Source of the DNA: Devosia sp.
Lineage (GTDB): Bacteria; Pseudomonadota; Alphaproteobacteria; Rhizobiales; Devosiaceae
DNA length: 64,000 nucleotides
Direction: 5' to 3'
NCBI GenBank assembly: GCA_015234425.1
Contig: JADGNE010000043.1
Span: 1 to 64,000 of the forward strand
Positions 17,588 to 27,567 of the stretch are shown here, one piece after another. The notes below the pieces were generated by a model that was not told the DNA's origin, did not search any database, and saw nothing but the letters and a program-made list of their open reading frames with translations. Position 1 is the first letter of the stretch, and every line of letters begins with the position of its first letter. Made by a program: the position numbers and the translations under genes.

Positions 17588-19042
17588 ATGACGGTCACCG
17601 TAGCAATTGTAGGGCGTCCCAATGTCGGCAAATCGACATTGTTCAACCGTCTGGTCGGGCGCAAGATCGCGCTGGTCGACGACACGCCCGGCGTCACGCG
17701 TGACCGTCGCGAGGCGGAAGGTCGCATCGCCGACCTCACCTTCCGCGTTCTCGATACGGCAGGTTATGAAGACGTCACCGACGGCAGCCTTGAAGACCGC
17801 ATGCGCCAGCAGACTGAGTTGGCCATTCGGGAAGCCGATGTCATCCTGTTCATGATCGATGCCCGCGCCGGTGTCGTGCCGCTCGACCAGCGTTTCGCCC
17901 AGGTCCTGCGCAAGGCCGGCAAGGACGTGCATCTGGTCGGCAACAAGGCCGAAAGCCGCGCAGCCGAAGATGGTCTGGTTGAGGCATTCAAACTCGGTTT
18001 CGGCGAGCCCATCGCGCTTTCCGCCGAGCACGGCCTTGGCCTGTCCGAGCTCTACTCCATCGTTTCTGCTGCCATCGACAAGGCAATCGCCGAGCAGGCG
18101 GCATCAGATGCCGCTGAGCAGAGCGATCTCGACCTTCTGCCCGAAGTTGACGTCGACATCACGCCGGACATGCTCGAAGGCGAGGGCGATGACGCCACGC
18201 TGCGCTGGAACCCGCGCCGCTATCTCAACGTCGCCATTGTTGGTCGCCCCAACGCCGGCAAGTCGACGCTGGTCAACCGCATGGTCGGTGAAGATCGCGT
18301 TCTCGTTGGTCCCGAAGCCGGCATTACCCGCGACAGCATTCTCGTTCCCTGGGAGTGGGAAGGCCGCACCATCAACCTCGTCGACACCGCCGGCATCCGC
18401 CGTCGCTCGCGCGTCCACGAGAAGCTCGAAAAGCTTGCGGTCGGCGATAGCCTGCGCTCGCTGCAGTATGCCGAAGTCGTCGTTCTCCTCCTCGACGCCA
18501 CCGTGCCGTTCGAAAAGCAGGACTTGGCGCTTGCCGATCTCGTCGAGCGTGAAGGCCGCGCCATGGTCATCGCGCTCAACAAGTGGGACCTGATCGAGGA
18601 CAAGAACGCCGTTCTCGCAGAGCTCCGCGAAGAATGTAACCGCCTTCTGCCGCAGCTGCGTGGCGTTCCGCTGGTTACCCTCTCGGGCCTCACCGGGCGC
18701 AATATCGACAAGCTGATGGAAGCCATTTTCTCCATCGAGCGCACCTGGAATTCGCACATCTCGACGTCGCGGCTCAATCGCTGGCTGGCAGGCATGGTCG
18801 AGGGGCACCCGCCTCCGGCAGTGTCCGGTCGTCGCCTCAAGCTGCGCTACATGACCCAGGCCAAGACGCGTCCTCCCAGCTTCATCGTCTTCGCGTCGCG
18901 GCCCGACGCATTGCCCATGTCATATCAGCGTTATCTGGTGAACGGACTGCGTGAGTCGTTCGATCTCCCCGGCACCCCGATCCGTCTCTGGGTCCGCGCC
19001 GGCAGCAAGTCGAACCCCTACGACGACAAGACGAAGCGCTAA
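17588..19042 (+). CDS. der: Ribosome-associated GTPase Der (EngA)
   Basis: Der is an essential GTPase of 50S assembly with two tandem G domains and a C-terminal KH-like domain. The first P-loop is GRPNVGKS at residues 9-16, with DTAGYEDV and NKAES as G3/G4. The second is GRPNAGKS at 219-226, with [11 protein letters not shown] and NKWDLIED. The KH-like domain includes [27 protein letters not shown] and ends with a basic tail. Length 484 is normal. GGAGAG eight bases upstream of ATG 17588 is the ribosome binding site. Confidence 0.97.
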   Translation: MTVTVAIVGRPNVGKSTLFNRLVGRKIALVDDTPGVTRDRREAEGRIADLTFRVLDTAGYEDVTDGSLEDRMRQQTELAIREADVILFMIDARAGVVPLDQRFAQVLRKAGKDVHLVGNKAESRAAEDGLVEAFKLGFGEPIALSAEHGLGLSELYSIVSAAIDKAIAEQAASDAAEQSDLDLLPEVDVDITPDMLEGEGDDATLRWNPRRYLNVAIVGRPNAGKSTLVNRMVGEDRVLVGPEAGITRDSILVPWEWEGRTINLVDTAGIRRRSRVHEKLEKLAVGDSLRSLQYAEVVVLLLDATVPFEKQDLALADLVEREGRAMVIALNKWDLIEDKNAVLAELREECNRLLPQLRGVPLVTLSGLTGRNIDKLMEAIFSIERTWNSHISTSRLNRWLAGMVEGHPPPAVSGRRLKLRYMTQAKTRPPSFIVFASRPDALPMSYQRYLVNGLRESFDLPGTPIRLWVRAGSKSNPYDDKTKR

Positions 19043-19064
19043 GCGCTCAGGTTCTGAAGATTTG

Positions 19065-19098
19065 AAAACCACGCCCCCGAAAGCGGGGCGTGGTTTTT
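19065..19098 (+). terminator. Intrinsic terminator after der
   Basis: The stem AAAACCACGCCCC (19065-19077) pairs with GGGGCGTGGTTTTT (19085-19098), followed by GTTTTG. It is a strong rho-independent terminator for the TPR-der transcript. Confidence 0.92.
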
Positions 19099-19252
19099 GT
19101 TTTGGGTCTCCCGGTTTGGGCGCGTCGGCGCTCTTATCCCCAAATGCCGATGATCCTGTGGTGCCAGCTATTCACCTTGGCCGCGTTTGGCTTATAGTGC
19201 CCCGCGTCGTAGCACCCCGCCATTGGTCGCGCCGTGCCAACATTGCACTCTG

Positions 19253-20536
19253 TTGCTTACAGAAATTCTCATCGTCGTCGTTCTCGTTCTGGTGAACGGC
19301 GCCCTGGCCATGTCTGAGCTGGCCGTCGTTTCCTCCCGATCCGCGCGTCTCAAGGTCCTGGCTGACCAGGGCAACAAGGGCGCTGCCATGGCCATGAAGC
19401 TAGCCGAGGATCCGGGCAAGTTTCTCTCCTCCGTCCAGATCGGCATCACGCTTGTCGGCGTGCTGTCGGGCGCCTTCTCTGGCGCCACCCTGGGCCTGCG
19501 CCTCAGTGAATGGCTCAAGCAGGTTGGCGTACCCACCAATATCGCCGATATCGGCGGTACGGGCCTCGTTGTCGTGCTGATCACTTATGGCACGCTGATT
19601 CTGGGCGAATTGGTCCCCAAGCAGATCGCTCTCCGCAATCCGGAAGCCATGGCTGCGCGAGTCGCGCCGCCCATGACCCTTCTGGCGCGCGTCGGGACGC
19701 CGATCGTCTGGTTGCTCGATATTTCCGGCAAGGCGGTCCTTCGTCTCCTGGGGCAGGGTGGTCAGGCCGAGGAATCGGTCACCGAAGAAGAAGTACGCAC
19801 CATAATCGCCGAGGCGACATCCGCTGGCGTGCTGGAGACCGAAGAGCATTCCATGATCTCGGGCGTGATGCGCCTTGCCGACCGGTCCGCCCGGGGCATC
19901 ATGACGGCGCGTCTCGACGTCGAAGTGGTCGATATCGAGGCGAGCTACGAGCAGAACCTGCAGAAGATCATGGCCAGCAGCCACAGCCGCGTTCTGGTCC
20001 AGGAAGGCGACGCTGATTCCATTCTTGGCGTGCTCAATCTTGCCGATCTCCTGCCGGCTCTTGCCAGTGGGCAACAGCCGGACCTGCGCAAGCTGACAAA
20101 GCCTGTTCCGGTGGTCATGGAGCACGCAGACGCTCTCGATGCCGTGGAAGCCATCCGCCAGTCCAAGGTGCAGATGGTCCTCGTTGTCGATGAGTACGGT
20201 CACTTTGAAGGCATCATCACCTTTGGTGACGTGCTCGAAGTGATCACTGGCGTCTATCAGGAAGAGGCCGGAGATGATCCGGCCCTCGTCGAGCGCGAAG
20301 ACGGCTCCTGGCTGGTGGCCGGCTGGATGCCGGTCGATGATTTCGCCGAGCGCTTCCGCATAACCGTGCCTAAGGATGCGCGCTACGAGACTGTGGCCGG
20401 CTTCATTCTCGCCTGTCTCAACCACTTGCCACGCACGGGCGAAGCCTTCGAGCGTGAAGGTTGGCGCTTCGAGGTGGTCGACCTCGATGGCCATCGCATC
20501 GACAAGGTTCTGATGTCGCTGGTCGCCGAGGGCTGA
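19253..20536 (+). CDS. CNNM/CorC-type hemolysin-family transport protein
   Basis: This membrane protein has a DUF21/CNNM transmembrane domain (about residues 1-180 with four hydrophobic segments, including the first, EILIVVVLVLVNGALAMSE). A CBS pair (about 200-320) and a C-terminal CorC_HlyC domain starting near DGSWLVAGWMPVDDFAERF follow. Family members move or regulate divalent cations such as Mg2+ or Co2+; the hemolysin name is historical. The start is unsure: TTG 19253 gives 427 residues and puts the first membrane helix at the N terminus, while TTG 19187 adds 22 residues that look non-coding. No clear ribosome binding site is visible. Confidence 0.88.
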   Translation: MLTEILIVVVLVLVNGALAMSELAVVSSRSARLKVLADQGNKGAAMAMKLAEDPGKFLSSVQIGITLVGVLSGAFSGATLGLRLSEWLKQVGVPTNIADIGGTGLVVVLITYGTLILGELVPKQIALRNPEAMAARVAPPMTLLARVGTPIVWLLDISGKAVLRLLGQGGQAEESVTEEEVRTIIAEATSAGVLETEEHSMISGVMRLADRSARGIMTARLDVEVVDIEASYEQNLQKIMASSHSRVLVQEGDADSILGVLNLADLLPALASGQQPDLRKLTKPVPVVMEHADALDAVEAIRQSKVQMVLVVDEYGHFEGIITFGDVLEVITGVYQEEAGDDPALVEREDGSWLVAGWMPVDDFAERFRITVPKDARYETVAGFILACLNHLPRTGEAFEREGWRFEVVDLDGHRIDKVLMSLVAEG

Positions 20537-20543
20537 CAAAAAC

Positions 20544-20571
20544 AAGGCCGCCTCACAAGGGCGGCCTTTTT
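20544..20571. terminator. Bidirectional terminator between converging genes
   Basis: AAGGCCGCC (20544-20552) pairs with GGCGGCCTT (20560-20568), followed by TTT on the plus strand. The minus strand has TTGTTTTTG after the same stem, so it can serve both the CNNM gene and the GNAT-to-purF operon. Confidence 0.9.
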
Positions 20572-20611
20572 CATTCAGGCGAAATCTGGGCCGCAGCCGG
20601 TACGGGGTAGA

Positions 20612-21211
20612 TCAGTCGGACAGGGTCATCCCGAACCAGACCGTCGATCCGATGGTGATCAATGGATCGAAACCGCTCTTGGTCCAGAAGGCGACGCCGC
20701 CGGCATTGCTGCGGCTGGCGCCGAGATGGATGCGCTTGACCCCATTGGCCCGCGCCTGATCGCGCCACGCATCGAGCAGGCGTGTCCCCACCCGCTGCCC
20801 GCGCAGCCGTTCCAGCAGGTTCATGTGAATATGGGCGGGGTAGTTCGCGACCAGCTCCGTCGGCGCCTCATGGGGCTTCATGATCGCCTCCACACGTTGC
20901 AGATCGGCCGGGGTGAGCCCGCTCGGGTCCGCATAGCGTTGCCGCAGCGCCGGAAACCAGTCTGTCTCGAGCTTTTCAGCGAAGGCCAGCGTGTCGTATG
21001 TTCCCACGATATATCCGGCCACCCCCTCGGCATCCTTGGCCACAAACACATTGTGCGGCTCAAGGGCCCCATAGGGCGCCGAATAAATATGTCCGACGAG
21101 CTGTCGGTCATTGTGCAGCGGACTGGCATCCTTGCCTGCGTCCCCGGTGACCAGGCAAATCTCGTAGAGTGCTTCGAGATCGCCGTCTTGGTAGGGACGC
21201 AGTGTGATCAT
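20612..21211 (-). CDS. GNAT family N-acetyltransferase
   Basis: This 199-residue acetyltransferase begins MITLRPYQDGDLEALYEI, the usual first GNAT strand and helix. It has the acetyl-CoA-binding motif A region LERLRGQRVGTRLLDAWRDQA, followed by HLGASRSNAGGVAFWTKSGF. The substrate is unknown. It is three bases downstream of the SDR gene and last in the purF transcript. Confidence 0.87.
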   Translation of the reverse strand: MITLRPYQDGDLEALYEICLVTGDAGKDASPLHNDRQLVGHIYSAPYGALEPHNVFVAKDAEGVAGYIVGTYDTLAFAEKLETDWFPALRQRYADPSGLTPADLQRVEAIMKPHEAPTELVANYPAHIHMNLLERLRGQRVGTRLLDAWRDQARANGVKRIHLGASRSNAGGVAFWTKSGFDPLITIGSTVWFGMTLSD

Positions 21212-21214
21212 GGA

Positions 21215-21949
21215 TCAGAGCTCGCCGAATGTGCCGGTGGTGATGTCGAACAGCTTGCCGTTCTCTGTCAGCTTTGGGCTGATGAGATCGATCAGTTGCG
21301 GAGCGATCGCGCTCGGCTGGGGCAGGGTGTTTGGATCTTCCCCCGGCATGGCCTTGGCACGCATCGCCGTGCGCACGATGCCGGGATAGAAAATATTGGC
21401 CTTGACGTTGGACTGGCTCAGCTCGCCCGCATAGGACTTCACCATCGCGTCGAGGGCGGCCTTTGTGGCCGCGTAGAGGCCCCAGAACGGTTTGGCCGAC
21501 CGAGCGGCGCCGGAAGACACAAACACCGCCCTGCCGGCTTCTGACTGGCGCAGCAGCAGGTCGAGAGAACGCAGCAGGCGATAGTTGGCCGTGACGTTGA
21601 CCGCCATCACCTTGTCGAATTCGTCCGGCTTGATGTGCGCCATCGGGCTCAGCACGCCGAGCAGGCCCGCGTTCGCCACAAGGCCATCCAGATGCCCCCA
21701 GCGCTCGAAGATGGCGGCGCCCAACCGATCGATGGCATCGCCGTCACGCAAATCGAGCGGTACGAGCGTGGCTGAGGCTCCGGCTTCCTGGATTTCATCA
21801 TCCAGTTCCTCAAGGCCGCCCACAGTGCGCGCCACGGCGATCACATGAGCCCCACGACGCGCCGCTTCGAGCGCTGCCTGATAGCCAATGCCGCGAGACG
21901 CTCCGGTGACGAGAACGACCTTGCCGGTGAGCTCTTTGCTTTCAGTCAT
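21215..21949 (-). CDS. SDR family NAD(P)-dependent oxidoreductase
   Basis: This 244-residue short-chain dehydrogenase has the nucleotide-binding GASRGIG at about residues 16-22 and NAG in VANAGLLG. The catalytic Ser lies in VFVSSGAARSAKPF, and the YAATK pair in LYAATKAALDAM. The substrate cannot be predicted. Its ATG overlaps the purF stop by one base (TAATG), so it is translationally coupled to purF. Confidence 0.9.
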   Translation of the reverse strand: MTESKELTGKVVLVTGASRGIGYQAALEAARRGAHVIAVARTVGGLEELDDEIQEAGASATLVPLDLRDGDAIDRLGAAIFERWGHLDGLVANAGLLGVLSPMAHIKPDEFDKVMAVNVTANYRLLRSLDLLLRQSEAGRAVFVSSGAARSAKPFWGLYAATKAALDAMVKSYAGELSQSNVKANIFYPGIVRTAMRAKAMPGEDPNTLPQPSAIAPQLIDLISPKLTENGKLFDITTGTFGEL

Positions 21950-23454
21950 TAACCGGCTTCCTTGAGAAGAGAGATCTGCTTGGAGTCGTGCGATGCCCGG
22001 CCCCCGAGATCGGTCAACTGAGTGGGGTAGTCGCCGGTGAAATAGTGGTCTGTGAACTGCGGCGCGACAGCATTTCGCTTTTCGCCACCGACAGCCGTGT
22101 AGAGCCCGTCAATGGAGAGGAACTGCAGCGAATCCGCGCCGATGAACTGGCACATCGCGTCGAGATCGGTGTACTGGTTGGCTAGCAGCTTGTCCGGATC
22201 GGGCGTGTCGATGCCATAATAATCCGAGTGGAAGATCATCGGGCTAGCAACGCGAATATGTACCTCGGTCGCTCCGGCCTCGCGCATCATCTGCACGATT
22301 TTCACCGAAGTCGTGCCGCGCACAATCGAATCGTCGATCAGCACCACGCGCTTTCCGGCGATTTCGGCGCGGTTGGCCGAATGCTTGAGCTTGACGCCAA
22401 AGGCGCGGATCTGCTGGGTCGGCTCGATGAAGGTCCGGCCGACATAGTGATTGCGAATGATGCCGAGCTCGAAAGGGATGCCGCTCTGCTGGGCATAGCC
22501 GATGGCTGCCGGCGTGCCGCCATCGGGCACTGGCACCACCACGTCAGCCTCAACGGGTGCTTCCTTGGCAAGGTTGATGCCCATGTTCTTGCGCGCTGTG
22601 TAGACACTGCGGCCTGAAACCATGCTGTCGGGGCGGGCGAAGTATACATATTCGAACAGGCACGGCCGCTCCGGCACCTGGCGGGCCGGCTTGCGGGCGT
22701 CAATGGAGATGGAGCCGTCCGGCTGGATCTCGCAGATGATCACCTCGCCATTTTCGACATCGCGCACATATTTCGCGCCGATGATGTCGAGCGCACAGGT
22801 CTCCGAGCAGAAGATCGGCTTGCCGTCGAGCTCGCCCATCACCAGTGGACGAATGCCGACCGGATCCCGGGCCGCAATCAGCTTGGTGCGGGTCATTGCC
22901 AGCATGGCGTAGCCGCCTTCCATCTGCCGGATGGCGTCGATGAAGCGATCAGTTGTCGATGCGTGGCGGGAGCGCGCGATAAGGTGCAGCACCACTTCCG
23001 TATCGGACGTGGACTGGCAGATGGCGCCGGTGGCGATGATCTGCTTGCGCAGCGTCAGCCCGTTGGTGAAATTGCCGTTATGGGCGATAGCGATGCCGCC
23101 ATCTTCCAGCTCGGCGAACAGCGGCTGCACATTGCGCAGCGCCACTTCACCCGTAGTCGAATAGCGGGTGTGGCCGATGGCCATCGAACCGGCCAGCTTT
23201 GCAAGGAGGACGGGGTCCGTGTAGTGGTCCCCAACCAGCCCCATGCGCTTTTCCTGGTGGAACTGGCGGCCGTCAAAGGAGACGATGCCGGCCGCTTCCT
23301 GCCCGCGGTGCTGCAAGGCATGCAGCCCCAGAGCCGTCAGTGCCGAGGCATCGGGGTGCCCCAAAATGCCAAACACGCCGCATTCTTCATGCAGCGTGTC
23401 GCCATTGAGATCGAAATCATCGTCGCTCGGGTGGTGGTTCACCGTGCTCTCCAT
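21949..23454 (-). CDS. purF: Amidophosphoribosyltransferase PurF
   Basis: PurF makes phosphoribosylamine from PRPP and glutamine, the first step of de novo purine synthesis. The N-terminal glutaminase nucleophile is Cys25 (HEECGVFGI), exposed after removal of a 24-residue propeptide. The phosphoribosyltransferase domain carries the PRPP motif VVLIDDSIVRGTT and the SVYTARKNMG segment. Length is 501 residues, as usual. The order cvpA-purF-SDR on one strand is typical of Hyphomicrobiales. Confidence 0.97.
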   Translation of the reverse strand: MESTVNHHPSDDDFDLNGDTLHEECGVFGILGHPDASALTALGLHALQHRGQEAAGIVSFDGRQFHQEKRMGLVGDHYTDPVLLAKLAGSMAIGHTRYSTTGEVALRNVQPLFAELEDGGIAIAHNGNFTNGLTLRKQIIATGAICQSTSDTEVVLHLIARSRHASTTDRFIDAIRQMEGGYAMLAMTRTKLIAARDPVGIRPLVMGELDGKPIFCSETCALDIIGAKYVRDVENGEVIICEIQPDGSISIDARKPARQVPERPCLFEYVYFARPDSMVSGRSVYTARKNMGINLAKEAPVEADVVVPVPDGGTPAAIGYAQQSGIPFELGIIRNHYVGRTFIEPTQQIRAFGVKLKHSANRAEIAGKRVVLIDDSIVRGTTSVKIVQMMREAGATEVHIRVASPMIFHSDYYGIDTPDPDKLLANQYTDLDAMCQFIGADSLQFLSIDGLYTAVGGEKRNAVAPQFTDHYFTGDYPTQLTDLGGRASHDSKQISLLKEAG

Positions 23455-23561
23455 GCACTTGGCGCAATACTGGCTTCAAAAAGGAAGCGGATCGCCCTGC
23501 CGGTCGATCACTCTGCCCGCCAATATCGCATTTCCTGCTCTGCCACCAATGACACTTTCAG

Positions 23562-23592
23562 GCAGCAGTCTTGCTGCGGGCCGGGGCCCGCA
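23562..23592. repeat. Two adjacent hairpins between cvpA and purF
   Basis: GCAGCA-GTCT-TGCTGC (23562-23577) runs into TGCGGGCC-GG-GGCCCGCA (23575-23592). They lie just after the cvpA stop on the minus strand. There is no T run after either, so termination would be weak or rho-assisted. Confidence 0.5.
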
Positions 23593-23600
23593 GAAAATTC

Positions 23601-24221
23601 CTAGTTCGTCGGCGCGGCCTCGAGCGGCGCTTCCGTCGGGTCCACAGTGCCGTCGACCGAAGCGTCCACCGGACCACCTTCAACGACCTGCGGATCGGCG
23701 GTCAGATCGGCGCCGCCGCCCTTGATGATATCGGTCACCTGCTGCTCGAGACCCTCAGGCAGCATGGAAATCAGCGTGTCGCCCATATCCTGGAGATAGG
23801 GCAGAGACTGAGAATTACGAGCCCATTCCGGCAAATTGCTGCCCAGCAGCCAGATGCCGAAGATGGTGATCACAATGGCGATCAGCACGCCGCGGAGCAC
23901 GCCGAAGATAAAGCCCAGGGTGCGGTCGATCGGCCCGATGCGGCTATCGACCACGAAGTCGGCGATGCGCATGGTCAAAAGATGCAGCACGATCAGCGCA
24001 ACGATGAAGCTCACCACCACCGTGGCAATATTGGCCACGATCTCCTCGGCGATATACTGCTGTGCGATGTCGGGGTGATAGAGATACATATAGACAGCAA
24101 TCGCGGCCGAGCCGGCCCAGGTGGCCAGCGACAGCACTTCTCGGGTCAATCCGCGCGCTGTGGCCAGGATTGCCGAGATCAGCACCAGCACACCAACACC
24201 AACGTCGAACGCAGTCAGCAT
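23601..24221 (-). CDS. cvpA: CvpA family membrane protein
   Basis: This 206-residue protein has four hydrophobic segments in the first 130 residues, starting LTAFDVGVGVLVLISAIL, then the ARGLTREVLSLATWAGS motif of the CvpA family and an RIGPIDRTLGFIFGVLRG loop. The C-terminal 60 residues are acidic, Pro/Ala-rich and probably disordered. CvpA is linked to colicin V production and envelope stress in enterobacteria; its molecular role is unsettled. It is upstream of purF, as in many proteobacteria. Confidence 0.9.
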   Translation of the reverse strand: MLTAFDVGVGVLVLISAILATARGLTREVLSLATWAGSAAIAVYMYLYHPDIAQQYIAEEIVANIATVVVSFIVALIVLHLLTMRIADFVVDSRIGPIDRTLGFIFGVLRGVLIAIVITIFGIWLLGSNLPEWARNSQSLPYLQDMGDTLISMLPEGLEQQVTDIIKGGGADLTADPQVVEGGPVDASVDGTVDPTEAPLEAAPTN

Positions 24222-24398
24222 ATGTTCTCGCCCAGTTCCGTTTTCAGGATCGGCTAACGCACCGGACGCAAGATCCCGCTGCGCGCGGCCCGAAAATTAC
24301 AGGCTCGGTCCGCCCCGTGGGCGACCATTAGCCGCTTTAAATCCGGCTGCCAAGACTAAGCGGCGCCAATGACGTCGTTCTTCCCATAAACCAATTGT

Positions 24399-25799
24399 TT
24401 ACCAGACGTCCTCCTCGGCCACTGGCATCTTGCCATTGGCGGCGATGCGGCTGACCATATCGGCCAGTTGGAGGTATTCGTTCACCTCAAGCTCCGAGCC
24501 CTTGTCCGCGCTTCCCAGTCGCCCCGTCGTCACCGATTTGAACCCCAGTTTCTGGGCTTCGCGCAGGCGCAACCCGCTGTGCGACACCGGCCGGATGCCG
24601 CCGGCGAGCGAAATCTCACCAAAGTAAACTGCCTCTGGCGGCAGCGCCGCGCCGGTCAGAGATGAGATCAACGCAGCAGCGACGGCGAGGTCGGCCGCCG
24701 GCTCGGTGATCTTTAACCCGCCCGCGACGTTGAGATAAATATCGTTGGCCCCGATCCGCACCCCGCACCGCGTCTCGAGCACGGCCAGCACCATGGAGAG
24801 GCGCGACGTATCCCAGCCAACAACGGCGCGGCGGGGATTGCCGAGCGGGGAGGGGGCCACCAGCGCCTGAATTTCAATCAGGATCGGCCTGGTCCCTTCC
24901 ATGCCGGCGAACACGGCCGACCCCGCCGCATCGCGATCGCGTTGGTCCAGAAACAGCGCCGAGGGATTGGCAACCTGCTCAAGGCCACGTTCGGTCATGG
25001 CAAAAACGCCGATTTCGTCGGTCGCGCCATAGCGGTTTTTTACGCCCCGCAGGATGCGGAACGTATGGCTGCTGTCGCCTTCGAAATAGAGGACGGCGTC
25101 CACCATGTGTTCGACCACGCGCGGGCCGGCGATCTGGCCGTCCTTGGTCACGTGCCCGACGAGCACGACCGCTGCGCCGCTCTTTTTGGCGAACCGCGTC
25201 AGCGCCTGCGCCGAGGTGCGCACCTGCGTTACCGTTCCCGGCGCGCTGTCCACCCGGTCGGTCCACAGCGTCTGGATAGAATCGATGATCACGAGATCCG
25301 GCGGTGCTCCGCTCTCGAGGGTGGCGAGGATGATCTCGACATTGGTCTCGGCGGCAAGCAGAACGCCGGCTTCGCCCAGGCCCAGCCGTTGTGCGCGAAG
25401 GCGTACCTGCGCAACTGCTTCTTCGCCTGACACATAGATCACGCGCTTGCCCTGCGACGCCAGCGCCGCGGCCGACTGCAGCAGCAGGGTCGATTTGCCG
25501 ATCCCGGGGTCGCCGCCTACGAGCAGCGCCGAACCCTTCACAAACCCGCCGCCCGTCACCCGGTCCAGCTCGACCATTCCGGTGACGACGCGCGCGGCGC
25601 TTTCGGTCTCGCCAGCCAGCGGCACAAGATTGGCCGGCCGACCGTTCGACTTTGCCGCCTTGGGACCGGCTCCGACACCAGAATCGGCGATCTCTTCGAC
25701 GATGGTGTTCCACTCGCCGCAGGCATCACAACGACCCTGCCAGCGCGTTGAAACAGCCCCGCAGGACTGGCAGACGAAATTGGTGCGGATCTTTGCCAC
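24399..25799 (-). CDS. radA: DNA repair protein RadA
   Basis: RadA is a RecA-like helicase that drives branch migration in recombination repair. The N-terminal zinc finger is Cys10, Cys13, Cys24 and Cys27. The Walker A is GGDPGIGKST and the RadA-specific motif is VKNRYGATDEIGVF. The C-terminal Lon-like domain holds ALPPEAVYFGEISLAGGIRPV. Length 466 is normal. The start is GTG 25799, immediately after the TAA of the DUF1697 gene with no gap. Confidence 0.96.
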   Translation of the reverse strand: MAKIRTNFVCQSCGAVSTRWQGRCDACGEWNTIVEEIADSGVGAGPKAAKSNGRPANLVPLAGETESAARVVTGMVELDRVTGGGFVKGSALLVGGDPGIGKSTLLLQSAAALASQGKRVIYVSGEEAVAQVRLRAQRLGLGEAGVLLAAETNVEIILATLESGAPPDLVIIDSIQTLWTDRVDSAPGTVTQVRTSAQALTRFAKKSGAAVVLVGHVTKDGQIAGPRVVEHMVDAVLYFEGDSSHTFRILRGVKNRYGATDEIGVFAMTERGLEQVANPSALFLDQRDRDAAGSAVFAGMEGTRPILIEIQALVAPSPLGNPRRAVVGWDTSRLSMVLAVLETRCGVRIGANDIYLNVAGGLKITEPAADLAVAAALISSLTGAALPPEAVYFGEISLAGGIRPVSHSGLRLREAQKLGFKSVTTGRLGSADKGSELEVNEYLQLADMVSRIAANGKMPVAEEDVW

Positions 25800-26351
25800 T
25801 TAACTCTTCTTCCTGCGCGCGGCCGCACGTTCGGCCAGACCCCGCACTGTATTCCAGTTGCGCGCCGTCGAGACGCCGCAATTCTTGTCGATCTGCCGCA
25901 TCAGCCGGCCTGAATTGGTGGCATTGCGGGTGAATTCCACCACGAGGTGATTGTCCACTACGCGAATGCGTTCCGGTCCGTCATGCGTCTGCAACCACGA
26001 AAACTCCGGTCGCGTCTGCGCAAAGAAATAGACCGCGGCCTGACTTGGATCTGCGACATCCCGTTCGATCGCTCGCGCCAGTGTCTTAAGCACCGATACC
26101 GGCCGCACAATCGGGAAGACATTCTCGCCCAGACCGAAGCCGCGCAACAGCGGCGTCATCGTCTTTGCAGCCACGGCCGCCGTTCCTGCAAAATCGGCGA
26201 GCATGTTGCCCGTGTTCCCCAATGTCGCGACATTGAGGAACTCCACACTCTCTGCAGCCTCGCGCCATGTCGCCATGGACATCTGCCGATGCGTCACCGG
26301 CCCAATCGCCCGTAACAAGATGACATAGTGACGATGCCCCATCCCACTCAT
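25800..26351 (-). CDS. DUF1697 domain-containing protein
   Basis: This 183-residue protein has the DUF1697 layout. The N-terminal HRHYVILLRAIGPVTHRQMSM corresponds to the YvaLLRGInV start of the family, and LGNTGNMLADF takes the place of the TYIQSGN segment. The closing motif is ARNWNTVRGLAE. Function is unknown. It abuts radA directly, so both are probably read from one message. Confidence 0.8.
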   Translation of the reverse strand: MSGMGHRHYVILLRAIGPVTHRQMSMATWREAAESVEFLNVATLGNTGNMLADFAGTAAVAAKTMTPLLRGFGLGENVFPIVRPVSVLKTLARAIERDVADPSQAAVYFFAQTRPEFSWLQTHDGPERIRVVDNHLVVEFTRNATNSGRLMRQIDKNCGVSTARNWNTVRGLAERAAARRKKS

Positions 26352-26437
26352 CGCAAGACGCTAGCAGGGGAGGGCATGCAGTTCAAGAACAAATAGAGAA
26401 CCTGCGTGGAGATGACTTCGGTCGCGACGACCAGCAT

Positions 26438-27565
26438 TCACTCGGGCAGATATCCATCCCCGACATAGTTCCGCGTGTAGCGACCCTTGAGCGCCGTCAG
26501 CAGTTCATAGCCGTTGGTCCCGGCGGCATCGGCCTGGTCGTCGACGCTGATATTGGGGCCGATCACCTCGACCCCTTCACCCGGCTTGGGGACATTCTGC
26601 CCCAGCTCGGTGATGTCGACGATGGTAAGGTCCATCGAGATTTTCCCGATGATCGGGCAGAGTTTTCCGCGCAGATACACTTTGCCGCCCGGCCGCTGGT
26701 TTGTCGCGGAGAGCGAACGGAAAAAGCCATCGGCATAACCATGACCGATAATCGCCAGTCGGCTGTCGCGCGATAGCGAATAGCTTGCACCATAGCCGAC
26801 CGATTCCCCGGTGCGGGCTTCCTTCACCTGCAACACTGGCACATGCAGCGTCACCACATTGGCCATTGGGTTCTTGCGGCCGTTGACCGCGCGCCCGCCA
26901 TAAAGGGCAATGCCAGGCCGCACCATCTGGAAGTGATAATCGCGTCCGGTCATCATCCCCGCCGAGTTCGCCAGCGATGCGGGAATGCCCGGGAACTGGT
27001 TGAGCACCGAGCCGAACAGCGCCAGCTGCGTGCGGTTCTTTTCGTGGTTGGGAATGTCCGAACACGCCAGATGGCTCATCACCATTTGCGGGGCATAGCC
27101 GAGCCGCTCGATGCGCTCGCGCACCAGCACCGCCTCATTGAGCCGGAAACCAAGCCGGTTCATGCCAGTGTCGAAATGGAAGGCGCTGGGATAGGCCTCG
27201 TTGCGCTCGACGCATTTGCCCAGCCACTCTTCCAGCATGTCCATTGAGCCGATCACCGGCATCAGGTTCTGGCGGATATAAAGATTGGCCGCGCCCGGAT
27301 AGAGCCCGCCCAGCACGAAGATATGCGCGTCGGGCAGGGTGGTGCGCACGGCGATGCCTTCGTCGGGCGTTGCCACGAAGAAAAAGCGTGCACCGGCGGC
27401 ATGCAGCGCCTTGCTGGCCATTTCGATGCCGGTGCCATAGGCGTCGGCCTTCACCACGCCAGCGGTCAGTGCGCCGGCGCTCACCTTGTCGAGGGCGCGC
27501 CAGTTTCTGGTCAGTGCACCCAGATCGATGGTCAACTGCCCACCAAGCCCAGAGGTCAGTTTCAT
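26438..27565 (-). CDS. alr: Alanine racemase
   Basis: Alr interconverts L- and D-alanine for peptidoglycan. The PLP lysine is Lys39 in AGVVKADAYGTG. The second catalytic residue, Tyr, lies in SVGYGASYSLS, and MSHLACSDIPNH is the family's substrate-region motif. The C-terminal beta domain starts near MANVVTLHVPVLQVKEA. Length is 375 residues. It begins two bases after dnaB, so the two are co-transcribed. Confidence 0.96.
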   Translation of the reverse strand: MKLTSGLGGQLTIDLGALTRNWRALDKVSAGALTAGVVKADAYGTGIEMASKALHAAGARFFFVATPDEGIAVRTTLPDAHIFVLGGLYPGAANLYIRQNLMPVIGSMDMLEEWLGKCVERNEAYPSAFHFDTGMNRLGFRLNEAVLVRERIERLGYAPQMVMSHLACSDIPNHEKNRTQLALFGSVLNQFPGIPASLANSAGMMTGRDYHFQMVRPGIALYGGRAVNGRKNPMANVVTLHVPVLQVKEARTGESVGYGASYSLSRDSRLAIIGHGYADGFFRSLSATNQRPGGKVYLRGKLCPIIGKISMDLTIVDITELGQNVPKPGEGVEVIGPNISVDDQADAAGTNGYELLTALKGRYTRNYVGDGYLPE

Positions 27566-27567
27566 AC

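Noticed and set aside
19187..19252. Longer N terminus for the CNNM/CorC-type protein
   Set aside because: The extra 22 residues have no family similarity and start at a TTG without a ribosome binding site; the membrane helix begins after 19253.
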